34,398 nt of DNA from Patescibacteria group bacterium (GCA_019752815.1 JAIELQ010000008.1:1-34398), one strand, 5' to 3'. Positions 18,798-27,637 are shown, counted from the first letter of the stretch. Made by a program: numbers and translations. The notes: generated by a model not told the origin, from the letters alone.

Positions 18798-19337
18798 CTA
18801 ATACATCAACTTAAGAAACTTGTCGTAAGTTCCGTCTATATCATTTTGTATTACCGAAAGAAACTTTACTGCTGTGAGAGAACCCATACTGCTTTCCATC
18901 TTGGCATAAAGCTCTTCAATTTCAGGTAAATCAGCTTCCGTTAATTGTTCTGACCCTTCTTCACCCCACACACCTCTTTTTAACAGCCTATCGATTGCTT
19001 CATTACGGTCAAGTGTGATGTATATTTCAAAGAAATTTGCATCTGTGTGCTTTGCAATTTCTCTCAACAATTCCGCATCTTCAGTGTTTGTAAGTAAATA
19101 AGGAATGATAACATCAAAACCCTTTTTTAAATGCTCTTCTGCTAATTTCTGAGTATATTCCAAAACAATTGCCCTGGCTTCAGTTTCGCTCGACCGCCAG
19201 TTGCCAATCATACTAATAATTTGATCACCTTCTATGTTAAGTGCTAATGGGTTGTCCGCAATATACATTTTAGCCAATGTTGTTTTACCACTGGCAGCAA
19301 AGCCATACAAAATAATAAGTTTAGGTTTAACCATGTA
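18798..19337 (-). CDS. P-loop kinase/ATPase (zeta-toxin/AAA_33-like)
   Basis: MVKPKLIILYGFAASGKTTLAKMYI Walker A; start chosen at the internal Met before VKPKL. Confidence 0.75.
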   Translation of the reverse strand, partial: YMVKPKLIILYGFAASGKTTLAKMYIADNPLALNIEGDQIISMIGNWRSSETEARAIVLEYTQKLAEEHLKKGFDVIIPYLLTNTEDAELLREIAKHTDANFFEIYITLDRNEAIDRLLKRGVWGEEGSEQLTEADLPEIEELYAKMESSMGSLTAVKFLSVIQNDIDGTYDKFLKLMY

Positions 19338-19404
19338 AAAAGTATAGCAAATGTGCAAGTAAAGAATCGATCATGGTAACGAGTATGATTGTTAACCACA
19401 ACTA

Positions 19405-19866
19405 TCATTCGTACTGCTCTATGTTATTCATCAAGCTTTTAAATACCTTACTTGGCTTTACGTGGCCTATTTCTAAAGCTTCAGCAACAACGTCATCAGT
19501 GAAGTCGAAATTATGGGTAGCATCAGTCATCACATTTTCAACCTGCGGCCCACACAGATCTTGTACTTCAACAGTGGCTGGTGTAAAGGGTATACCATGC
19601 TTCATAAAAACCTGAATTCGGTGATTACCTGATTCCAAGCGAAATTTTCTATTCTTCCTCCCAACCCGAATAATCAACGGATCATACAAACCATTAGATT
19701 GAATATCGTCCCAAAGTTGATCCAAGTTTACCAAACTTCCATCTCTTAGATCAGCGGCCGGCGTGACATCGACTCCCCGATATTGGTAGAGCCAGCTGGT
19801 GGGTACAAGTTCAACGTGTCCAGCGAGGGTCAAGGGGTGGTTTTTCCATTTTGGGTTTGGGTGCAT
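19405..19866 (-). CDS. ParB/sulfiredoxin-like domain protein
   Basis: LWDDIQSNGLYDPLIIRVGRKNRKFRLESGNHRIQVFMKHG resembles ParB N-terminal domain. Confidence 0.55.
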   Translation of the reverse strand: MHPNPKWKNHPLTLAGHVELVPTSWLYQYRGVDVTPAADLRDGSLVNLDQLWDDIQSNGLYDPLIIRVGRKNRKFRLESGNHRIQVFMKHGIPFTPATVEVQDLCGPQVENVMTDATHNFDFTDDVVAEALEIGHVKPSKVFKSLMNNIEQYE

Positions 19867-19886
19867 GGGGGTAGTATAGCAAATTA

Positions 19887-20064
19887 GGGCGAGAAGAATC
19901 GAAACTTACAGTTTCAGTACCCCAATTGGCTGGATTGTTTCGCAAGCTCGCAATCCAGCTCAATCGGGCTTCGATTCTTCACGGAAGTGCGTCAAAGCAC
20001 TTCCTTCGCTCCGCACAGCAACAACAGAAAAACCGCCCCAAAGGGCGGCTTTTCATGTTGGCTG
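19887..20064 (+). repeat. tRNA-Gly(UCC)-associated triple-hairpin element copy F
   Basis: Direct repeat of tRNA 3' end GGGCGAGAAGAATCGAA (19887-19903 vs 20068-20084); GAAAC-TTACA-GTTTC; AGTAC; CCCAATTGGCTGGATTG...CAATCCAGCTCAATCGGG; GGAAGTGC-gtcaaa-GCACTTCC. Confidence 0.85.
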
Positions 20065-20065
20065 T

Positions 20066-20135
20066 GCGGGCGAGAAGAATCGAACTCCCATCTACTGCTT
20101 GGAAGGCAGTCGTTTTACCACTAAACTACGCCCGC
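20066..20135 (-). tRNA. tRNA-Gly (anticodon UCC)
   Basis: GCGGGCGTAGTTTAGTGGTAAAACGACTGCCTTCCAAGCAGTAGATGGGAGTTCGATTCTTCTCGCCCGC; cloverleaf; no encoded CCA. Confidence 0.93.
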
Positions 20136-20335
20136 AAGTGAAGAAAAATAAGGAAATTTATTTACTTATTTGTTCTGAACGCCGCGGGCGAAAGATTTTC
20201 TTACGCCCGCAAGTGACATCTACTGCTGTTCTACACTCGCGGGCTAGTATAGCTAATAAACGTAATAATATCAACCGGGCTTTACTCACGAGTAAATATC
20301 AGGGGTGTATTACCTAGTGCTATACTAGTAGTACT

Positions 20336-21445
20336 ATGCAATTTTTATTTGAAATACTGACAGCGGGATTGATGGGGTATTTGGCGTTTACGAACATGTT
20401 AGCGAGCCAAATTAACTTTGTTTTGGGAACTACACCCGAGACTGTCGAAATGGAAACTGAGGAATCTGAGGATATGCCCGCTACCCTCTCACGATTGCCA
20501 TCTGACTACATGCAGCCGTCATTTATTCCTGATGTATTGCTTCAAAGTGCTGACTACCAACAAGCATCAGTTATCAGCAGTATTGAAACTGATTTCATAG
20601 CAACGAATAATCCACTTGAGGCCATTGTGAACATTTACTGCACCTCGGTAACCAGCCGTCAAATTCGCACCACAACTGGAACAGGATTCTTTGTACATCC
20701 ATCTGGAGTAATTATGACCAACGCCCACGTTGCCCAATTTTTATTACTCGAAAAAACTGGAGTATTTGGTGACACTGATTGTGTCATTCGAAATGGCAGT
20801 CCAGCAAGCGCCCGCTACAAGGCAGAACTGCTATATATTCCTCCTGCCTGGGTCAAAGCCAATGCGTCATTGGTGGATGACAAAGCACCAAGTGGTACTG
20901 GGGAACGAGATTATGCCCTCTTGTACATCATCTCAGATATGGATAACGAACCAATCGAGAAGGAAGTCACCTTCCCTGCTTTAGCCCTCAACACTGACCT
21001 CCTGCCACGCAGCATGACTGAGGCTCGAGTTGTAGCGGCCGGCTATCCTGCCGGATCACTCTTTACCGAAGGCAGTGATAGCGAGCTCCTCGCCCGCAGT
21101 GCCGAAACCACCATTTCAGAACTGTATACCTTTGATTCTAATTACGCTGACGTGTTTGGTATGCGTGGCAGTATCATGGGCGAGCAAGGAGCCTCGGGCG
21201 GACCGGTTGTTGCAGATGATGGGCGAGTAATTGGTATGGTGACAACGCGCGGTGATGATGCCCGTGATGGTGCTGGTAGTCTGCGGGCGATTACGATCTC
21301 CCACGTAAACCGCACCATCACTGAAGAAACGGGCTTCTCCCTCTCGAGCAACCTCTCAGGTGATATCCCCTTCAAAGCTAATGTATTCACGACTACCATG
21401 GCCCCATTCTTGACCGAACTGTTAGTCGCTGAAATCAGACGGTAG
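20336..21445 (+). CDS. Trypsin-like S1 family serine protease with N-terminal TM
   Basis: GTGFFVHPSGVIMTNAHVA (His), GERDYALLYI (Asp), GEQGASGGPVVADDGRVIGMVT (Ser). Confidence 0.88.
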   Translation: MQFLFEILTAGLMGYLAFTNMLASQINFVLGTTPETVEMETEESEDMPATLSRLPSDYMQPSFIPDVLLQSADYQQASVISSIETDFIATNNPLEAIVNIYCTSVTSRQIRTTTGTGFFVHPSGVIMTNAHVAQFLLLEKTGVFGDTDCVIRNGSPASARYKAELLYIPPAWVKANASLVDDKAPSGTGERDYALLYIISDMDNEPIEKEVTFPALALNTDLLPRSMTEARVVAAGYPAGSLFTEGSDSELLARSAETTISELYTFDSNYADVFGMRGSIMGEQGASGGPVVADDGRVIGMVTTRGDDARDGAGSLRAITISHVNRTITEETGFSLSSNLSGDIPFKANVFTTTMAPFLTELLVAEIRR

Positions 21446-21463
21446 ATAACACGAGAACTAGAA

Positions 21464-21498
21464 ATAAAAGTCCCTGACCGTAATCAGGGACTTTTATG
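21464..21498. terminator. Intrinsic terminator
   Basis: ATAAAAGTCCCTGA-ccgtaa-TCAGGGACTTTTAT. Confidence 0.8.
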
Positions 21499-21520
21499 TT
21501 TATCACAGTGATAATTAATT

Positions 21521-22282
21521 TTAATCTTCAGCTACTTTTGATTGCACTAATGTACCGAAGTTTTTAAGGATTGTATTGGAGGAACTGACGCTTACAAACA
21601 ACTCTTCAATAGCAACGTCTTCAGGCAAATACCCCGGGGTAGCTTCCACACGCAACCGCAAATCATCAATAGTGAGTTCCGGGTGAAATTGAGTGGTGAA
21701 GATATTCTTCTTATAACATAACGCCGATACTTTACATGCCTCCCCACCCTTCATGAGCAGCACAGCCCCCTCAGGTACTCGATCGAGGCTGTCCTTATGT
21801 CCGTAGTGGGCATAGAACGTATCTGGTACATCAGCACAAATACAGTACGCATCTTTATTTACTACTACAGCTACTTCATGGGAACGACTTTTCTTTTGTA
21901 TTTCATCATTTACTACCTCTGCACCCGCATACGCTCCAATAATTTGGTGTCCGTAACAAATACCGAGCGTCGGGATGTCATGAGTAAAAATATAATCCAG
22001 CAGTGGTCGCAATTTAGTAAGTAACGCATACGAAGTAGCCTTGGCTTCATCATCATCGGTTCGTCCTCCATCAAAATCATAATCCCCTGAACCACCAAAT
22101 ATCACCCCATCTACGTTTTGCAACATAATACTTGGCTCAAACCATGTCACAGAATCATTGAGTGCTGACAAACAAGAAACAGTAACACCTTCACCTAATT
22201 CACGAACAATACTCGCCCGCTCGAGGTCGGCAGTGACTTCCCGGGCTCTAAATTGAATGATAAGAATACGAGCCTGCTTCAT
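21521..22282 (-). CDS. Class I glutamine amidotransferase (GMP synthase GATase-like)
   Basis: ILIIQFRAREVTADLERASIVREL, TLGICYGHQIIGAYAG (Cys), TTQFHPEL (His). Confidence 0.88.
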   Translation of the reverse strand: MKQARILIIQFRAREVTADLERASIVRELGEGVTVSCLSALNDSVTWFEPSIMLQNVDGVIFGGSGDYDFDGGRTDDDEAKATSYALLTKLRPLLDYIFTHDIPTLGICYGHQIIGAYAGAEVVNDEIQKKSRSHEVAVVVNKDAYCICADVPDTFYAHYGHKDSLDRVPEGAVLLMKGGEACKVSALCYKKNIFTTQFHPELTIDDLRLRVEATPGYLPEDVAIEELFVSVSSSNTILKNFGTLVQSKVAED

Positions 22283-22313
22283 AGTTTGGTATTGTATCGC
22301 ATGGTTAATTTTG

Positions 22314-22356
22314 AAACAAATAAAACTAGGTTTCCCTAGTTTTATTTGTTTCAAGT
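22314..22356. terminator. Terminator hairpin
   Basis: GAAACAAATAAAACTAGG-tttc-CCTAGTTTTATTTGTTTC. Confidence 0.8.
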
Positions 22357-22364
22357 GTTCATTT

Positions 22365-23711
22365 TTATTCCGTTGTTTCTGTGGAGGTACTAGCTGTAGT
22401 AGAACCCTCTGTATCATCTACTGGAATTGTTGTGGTTGCTGCAACCTCATCAGTACGCGGCATTTCTACTAATTCAGGGAATTGGTAGAGCGTTAACATT
22501 GATTCAGTCAGCGCTAATGCTTCATCCACTGCCACTTTTGCCTCATCAATATTAACGTACATGCTAGTGGTAGCGATGGTGAGTAAATCTGCCACTTTTG
22601 GAATTGTCGGTTCGATTTTAGCTACTATATCTTGCTCAGTAATTAATGGTGCACCAAATTTAATTCGTTGCAACTGAGTGTTTGCAAGTTCATATTTTTG
22701 GATTGATTGCGCTAGCTTTTCCGCATCTGAAAGCACTGCCGGGACCAGCTTCTCTACCGTTAATGAATTTCTCACATCAATATCTGTCATGTATGAAATA
22801 AGCTTTTGAATATCAGTCCAGGCATTTCGCAACTCCTTTTTAACCAATTCTGTATCAGCACTCGTATCATCAGTAGCGGTTTTAATCTTACTCTCTAAAT
22901 CAGCCAAGCGACGTCGGACATCAGTTTGTTCTTGTTCAGTGGCTGAATCCGAAATACTCGACAACAGTTCGTAACTACGGGTTGTTTCTACTTCGAGTTG
23001 TGCCAACAAGCGTACTACTGACACGGCATCTACACTACTATCACTACTTGCTTCTGTATATCCCGCATCAAGCACAGATGCGAGAGCCACCGTTGATTTA
23101 CCTTCAGTTGTGCTGGCACTATCATCTGACTTCAAAACAGAAGACTGCACATCAAGCATGGTCGCAAATGTCATCTGAGCAAGCGCTGCTCCATCAGCAT
23201 CAGTCGTCCGTAGTGATTCAATTTGTTGCTTAGCCTTATCTGAGTGTACTTGCACAGCAGCCAATACTTCTGCTTCAGTCGCACCAGTTAATTTTCCAGC
23301 TTGTGCCAGTAATCGGGCTTCGGAGATACGACGCTCCAAGCGAGTTGTTTCCCAAACTACTTTTTCATATGAATTGGTACTTAACGTACTACGGATTTCC
23401 TCAGTAAAGTTTACCTTGACGGGGTATAAAATATCACCCGGAATGGCACTTTCTGCCATGGTAGGGATGACTACTATAAATAATAGTGCTGTAACGCCAA
23501 CGAAACTTCGTACGTATGCCCTCGGGATAGCAATCAAACGGTATGGTTCGAGCACAACCTTGCTCTTTGGTACCGGCACTGACTTAACGGTCGCTGGCAA
23601 CGGGTGGTACTCCATAAAAGCTACAATTCGAGATTGTAGTTCCGCTTTTTCAGACGCCCGTAAACGGATAGTTTCTGATTTTTTCTTAAGTTGTTCGCTA
23701 AAGCGTTTCAT
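22365..23711 (-). CDS. DUF5667-like membrane protein, putative anti-sigma partner
   Basis: AYVRSFVGVTALLFIVVIPTMAESAIPGDILYPVKVNFTEEIRSTLSTNSYEKVVWETTRLERRISEARLLAQAGKL; starts 8 nt after the sigma gene. Confidence 0.7.
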   Translation of the reverse strand: MKRFSEQLKKKSETIRLRASEKAELQSRIVAFMEYHPLPATVKSVPVPKSKVVLEPYRLIAIPRAYVRSFVGVTALLFIVVIPTMAESAIPGDILYPVKVNFTEEIRSTLSTNSYEKVVWETTRLERRISEARLLAQAGKLTGATEAEVLAAVQVHSDKAKQQIESLRTTDADGAALAQMTFATMLDVQSSVLKSDDSASTTEGKSTVALASVLDAGYTEASSDSSVDAVSVVRLLAQLEVETTRSYELLSSISDSATEQEQTDVRRRLADLESKIKTATDDTSADTELVKKELRNAWTDIQKLISYMTDIDVRNSLTVEKLVPAVLSDAEKLAQSIQKYELANTQLQRIKFGAPLITEQDIVAKIEPTIPKVADLLTIATTSMYVNIDEAKVAVDEALALTESMLTLYQFPELVEMPRTDEVAATTTIPVDDTEGSTTASTSTETTE

Positions 23712-23719
23712 TATAAAAA

Positions 23720-24304
23720 TTATTTGCCTTTGAGGCGGTTTTCTTCCATGTTGCGGGCAGAAGATTCGATTTTGTCGCGCAGTATTTTTAATCCACGATG
23801 GATACGTACTGAAATAACATTCTCAGACTCCTCTACCAACTCACTGATTTCCCTCGGACCTAGACCATCAACAAACCGCATAATCAAAACTTCACGGTAG
23901 GCATCAGGCAGGAGAGCGATCAAATCAAAAGCCTGCTTTCCATCAATCGTTGCAGCAAGCGCCTCAACGGTACTCTCAGAGAGCTCTGGAAATGACCCTT
24001 CATCTACCCCGTCTCGTTCAAACAAAGCATCGAGTGATGCTTCTTTTTGCTTGCGGTACTCATCAATTATCAAATTGTTAAGCACTTTATACAAAAATGG
24101 ACGATAGTTTTCGACAACATGTCCGTTTCGGACATACGTCCATACTTTAGTGAACGTATCGTGCACTAAATCAATAGATTTTTCACGATCACTGATGCGC
24201 ATACTGGCATGGCGAAAGAGGGCATCGCTATACTCAGTGAATGCTTCCAAAAAACGGCTTTCATGGCTACCACCCTGGGCGCCTGTGTTATCAGGGTCCT
24301 TCAT
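23720..24304 (-). CDS. ECF-type RNA polymerase sigma factor
   Basis: FLEAFTEYSDALFRHASMRISDREKSIDLVHDTFTKVWTYVRNG...PFLYKVLNNLIIDEYRK (region 2) and LLPDAYREVLIMRFVDGLGPREISELVEESENVISVRIHRGLKILRDKI (region 4). Confidence 0.93.
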   Translation of the reverse strand: MKDPDNTGAQGGSHESRFLEAFTEYSDALFRHASMRISDREKSIDLVHDTFTKVWTYVRNGHVVENYRPFLYKVLNNLIIDEYRKQKEASLDALFERDGVDEGSFPELSESTVEALAATIDGKQAFDLIALLPDAYREVLIMRFVDGLGPREISELVEESENVISVRIHRGLKILRDKIESSARNMEENRLKGK

Positions 24305-24392
24305 GTGGAGACCATTATATATGTAGACGGCGATTGAGCCTAATACTTACGGCCATCTGTGGATAACTATCTTTGTTGGTTTAAAACATGTA

Positions 24393-24425
24393 AAAGGCCG
24401 GCGGAATGCATTCCGCCGGCCAATT
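24393..24425. terminator. Intrinsic terminator
   Basis: GGCCGGCGGAATGCATTCCGCCGGCC, long GC-rich palindrome. Confidence 0.75.
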
Positions 24426-24426
24426 T

Positions 24427-24837
24427 TCACAACTCAACCGCGGCAAACTGTCGTTCCACCACCTCAACCTCTACTTGAATCCGCAACATCAGATCAATAA
24501 GCGGATACCGCCCCGGATTACGGGAAATTTCCCGTGCAAAGTCACGCGACAAGTAATTGATAAAATGCATTCGCATTTCCTTTGTCATCCAAAAGGACGA
24601 CTGGTTGTGCATTTTTGATTGGTAATAGGCGTAAACAGCCAATGGCCTGCTTTGTTCGTCAATGAAGAACTCTTCCCCATCAAGAATCAATTTCAGTACC
24701 ATTTGACCAAATGCTGCTTCTGCCTGGGCTATACCTTCACGATGATGTACCGAAAATAAACCAAGTTCCTGGAGTAAATCCTGGTAGTGACTCAGAAACA
24801 TTTTGTGAGAAAACGAAGGCACCGCAAAATCAGTCAT
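24427..24837 (-). CDS. Hypothetical protein (136 aa)
   Basis: Isolated ORF with terminator at its 3' end; no family recognised. Confidence 0.6.
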   Translation of the reverse strand: MTDFAVPSFSHKMFLSHYQDLLQELGLFSVHHREGIAQAEAAFGQMVLKLILDGEEFFIDEQSRPLAVYAYYQSKMHNQSSFWMTKEMRMHFINYLSRDFAREISRNPGRYPLIDLMLRIQVEVEVVERQFAAVEL

Positions 24838-24908
24838 GTCAGTCCTCTTTGGATGTGAAAGGCAACAGTCTGTCGAGACTATACCATCATTAGCAAATGA
24901 TACAAGTC

Positions 24909-25832
24909 CTAAAACCAGTTCTTTTTATTAAAAATGTACCCAAGCAACCCCAAAATCACAATATTGGCAGCGATAATACCCGCAAACGCATACTTGCTCT
25001 CTTGATACGGTAGAGTAATATTCATTCCATAAAATGAAGCAATAACGAGCGGCACCGTGAGCAAAATTGTTAAAACCGTCAGAATACTGAGGGAGTTGTT
25101 CAATCGACTGGTCATAATCGCCTCGACTCCCCCGCGAATGTTCTGAATGGTCTTCAAAATTGACCGAGCAGAGTTAACCACCTGACTATTGGCAATCACC
25201 AAGTCCTCCATCATCTCAATATCATCTGCATAGAGCTGCATGTAGTTCCCTTTAGGCACTTGTTGAAGCCACGTATTGGTTGGTATCAGGGCGTCAACCA
25301 TGTTATTGAGCTTATTTTCGTACTGAACTAAACGTTCGATTTCACGCGGACCAATTTTTCGCAGTCGCGCTCGATCTTTCTGAACCGCCTTACGCAACCG
25401 CACTAGCTCTAAATCATAGGCATGCGTAATAATATCCATCATTTGGATGAATAATTTAGCTTTTTGGGTGGTTACCACCGCCTCTTTCCCTTCCAAAATC
25501 TTCTTAAAGGCTGGCACCTCGCGCATGGCAATCGTTAATACAAACGATTCCCCCATCACAATAAGTAGTGGCGCTGTTTCACTATCTTCTTTTTGTTCGT
25601 TGTAGGGATACCGGGTAAAAAAATAGTTCGCTCCTTCCGACCGTTCCAAACGAGGCACCTCATAAAAGTCCTGCGCGTCCTCCAAAATATCCTCATCGAG
25701 AACAAAATCCTTAATTAATTGGCTAATTTCATCAGTAGTTGGCGCCACCGCATGCACCCAGACACCAGTCCGAATAGATTCGACAGTTTTCAGGGCTTCA
25801 TCTTTAACTGTTCGAAAATAGTAGGTGATCAT
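24909..25832 (-). CDS. corA: CorA-like Mg2+/Co2+ transporter
   Basis: C-terminal two TM helices with YGMNITLP motif; FFTRYPYNEQKEDSETAPLLIVMGESFVLTI. Confidence 0.92.
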   Translation of the reverse strand: MITYYFRTVKDEALKTVESIRTGVWVHAVAPTTDEISQLIKDFVLDEDILEDAQDFYEVPRLERSEGANYFFTRYPYNEQKEDSETAPLLIVMGESFVLTIAMREVPAFKKILEGKEAVVTTQKAKLFIQMMDIITHAYDLELVRLRKAVQKDRARLRKIGPREIERLVQYENKLNNMVDALIPTNTWLQQVPKGNYMQLYADDIEMMEDLVIANSQVVNSARSILKTIQNIRGGVEAIMTSRLNNSLSILTVLTILLTVPLVIASFYGMNITLPYQESKYAFAGIIAANIVILGLLGYIFNKKNWF

Positions 25833-25852
25833 ATGGCCTCTATTGTGCCTTA

Positions 25853-26278
25853 CTAACCTTGATTTGCAAAATAATAGTCGAGCGCGCTTTTAAATTCAGG
25901 AAATAAAGGGTATTTCGACAATTCTTTAGCTGACACCCAAGCAATTTCACACACTTCTGCTTGACTCATGTGTATTTCAGCATGAACATCTTGCATCTGA
26001 CATTCATACACAATCACAAATGCTCGCCTCCCTTCATTACCTTGTGTAAACTGTTCCATGTGTAACACTGGGCCAACTACTATCTCAATTCCCAGCTCTT
26101 CCCTAATTTCACGCACCACCGCTTCTCGTGGTTCTTCATCAATATTCATGCGCTCACCCGGAATTTCCCAAATAACTTCATCCATCTGGGGATCACGCAC
26201 CAGCAAAACCTTATTTTCCTTAATAATAGCCTTCTGTGCAATCTTCCCCTCAAAGTGAACTTCAGTAGATACCGACAT
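25853..26278 (-). CDS. NUDIX hydrolase
   Basis: IPGERMNIDEEPREAVVREIREELGIEI Nudix box. Confidence 0.88.
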   Translation of the reverse strand: MSVSTEVHFEGKIAQKAIIKENKVLLVRDPQMDEVIWEIPGERMNIDEEPREAVVREIREELGIEIVVGPVLHMEQFTQGNEGRRAFVIVYECQMQDVHAEIHMSQAEVCEIAWVSAKELSKYPLFPEFKSALDYYFANQG

Positions 26279-26447
26279 TTTACAATATTACCAAATTGTA
26301 AAATACCTCGCGCTTTTTTAAGACGTATGGTAGTATTCTGCGTACAAATCATGAGTTATTCTGGTTTGTAAGTGGGAGTATTGGTTGTAAGCAAAGCTTT
26401 CAGCCTTTCCTCATTCGGTTATGCTTAGGCGCAAGTAAAACTTGCTA

Positions 26448-26507
26448 CATCTTGCAAAACTATAAAAAATGAAAGCGAGCTTTAATTTTTTATAGTTTTG
26501 CAAGATG
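26448..26507. repeat. 22-bp perfect inverted repeat upstream of tRNA-Pro
   Basis: CATCTTGCAAAACTATAAAAAA (26448-26469) / TTTTTTATAGTTTTGCAAGATG (26486-26507). Confidence 0.9.
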
Positions 26508-26529
26508 TTCAGCACAACGCTCATTTCCT

Positions 26530-26600
26530 CGGGGTGTAGCATAGTGGTAGTGTATCCGGTTTGGGACCGGATGGTCAGGGTTCGATTCCCTGCTCCCCGA
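26530..26600 (+). tRNA. tRNA-Pro (anticodon UGG)
   Basis: CGGGGTGTAGCATAGTGGTAGTGTATCCGGTTTGGGACCGGATGGTCAGGGTTCGATTCCCTGCTCCCCGA; no encoded CCA. Confidence 0.93.
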
Positions 26601-26834
26601 CAAAAACAAAGAGTCTTAGCTTCTTGCTAAGGCTTTTTGTTTTATGTGGCTTGAGAATCGAAGCCCGATTGAGCTAAATAGTGAGTGAAAAAGTGTATGG
26701 ACACTTTTGCAAGACCTTGCCTGCTATTTTGAAAAATAGTGACAAGGTGTACAGCCTCTGTAAAATGGTACGAACAAATTAGCCAATTGGGGTACTGAAA
26801 CGGTACGTTTCGATTCCCTGCTCCCCGACAAAAA
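26601..26834 (-). repeat. tRNA-Pro-associated triple-hairpin element (copy G) with a second copy (C) nested in its long hairpin
   Basis: 26-bp exact direct repeat TTCGATTCCCTGCTCCCCGACAAAAA (26581-26606 and 26809-26834); reverse strand GAAACGTACCGTTTCAGTACCCCAATTGGCTAA...[CATTTTACAGAGGCTGTACACCTTGtcaCTATTTT-tc-AAAATAGcaggCAAGGTCTTGCAAAAGTGTCCATACACTTTTT]...TTTAGCTCAATCGGGCTTCGATTC. Confidence 0.85.
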
Positions 26835-26874
26835 ACAAAAACTCTAGTTTCATATGAAACTAGAGTTTTTGTTT
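26833..26874. terminator. 42-bp perfect palindrome (terminator-like, contains a parS-like core)
   Basis: AAACAAAAACTCTAGTTTCATATGAAACTAGAGTTTTTGTTT. Confidence 0.85.
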
Positions 26875-26941
26875 GTTCAGAATAAAAAAGTTCCATATGA
26901 AACAAAAATTCATGTTTCTCAAACGTATTTCACATGAAACA

Positions 26942-27358
26942 CTAATCAATAACGATATTACTGATAATATTCATCGTAGCATACGTTTCACGTGATACAG
27001 TTCTCACTGCTGCTACGTCTATTTGCCAATTCCCTTGCCAATTATGTTCCGCCAGCCAGGTTTCTATCGCTCGGGCTAGTTTCTTAATCTTATATTTATG
27101 AACATTCTCTTCTGGGCGGTAGGTGCCACGTAGAACAGCGAGTTCTAGATCCGGCTTTGTTTCATATGAAACTGTTTTAACCTCGACAAAATGAACTTTG
27201 TCATCTTTTTGAGCAATTACATCTATTTCACCCCATTGTTTCCGATAATTCATGCCAATAATTGCATAACCTTGTTTTCTTAGATAATCAGCAATTAATA
27301 ACTCTCCCTGGTTACCTGTTTCTTTATTTTTAAGCTTTTTGGATGCCAAACGTTCCAT
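26942..27358 (-). CDS. yraN: YraN/UPF0102 family endonuclease-like protein
   Basis: GNQGELLIADYLRKQGYAIIGMNYRKQWGEIDVIAQKDDKVHFVEVKT. Confidence 0.92.
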   Translation of the reverse strand: MERLASKKLKNKETGNQGELLIADYLRKQGYAIIGMNYRKQWGEIDVIAQKDDKVHFVEVKTVSYETKPDLELAVLRGTYRPEENVHKYKIKKLARAIETWLAEHNWQGNWQIDVAAVRTVSRETYATMNIISNIVID

Positions 27359-27637
27359 ATGAAACAGTATAGCACCTCTAAACTGGCTAAATTCATCAAT
27401 TCTGGTAACTTTTAATGTTTCATATGTAACATATTGGTATATGTTTCACGTGATACATATACTTATTATTTAAAAAGTAATAATAGATAATTAGTTAAAA
27501 CCTGTATTTTAAGAAAATTATATAAAAAATGATGTCTTAAAGACATTGTCCTTTATACACAGGAAAGTAGTTTTTACAAAGTTTTTTGTTGGGATTGTTA
27601 TATAATTTACGTTATAAGTAACATTTTAATATCTTTT

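Noticed and set aside
19405-19866. Chromosomal ParB acting on the parS-like cluster
   Set aside because: Only a short ParB/sulfiredoxin-like domain; lacks the central HTH and C-terminal dimerisation domains of chromosomal ParB.
18798-19866. Zeta-toxin type toxin-antitoxin pair
   Set aside because: P-loop kinase and ParB-like protein are neighbours, but no antitoxin-like small gene or overlap supports a TA module.
19887-20064. Integron attC site
   Set aside because: Imperfect-hairpin resemblance only; no RYYYAAC/GTTRRRY boxes and no integron integrase or cassettes seen.
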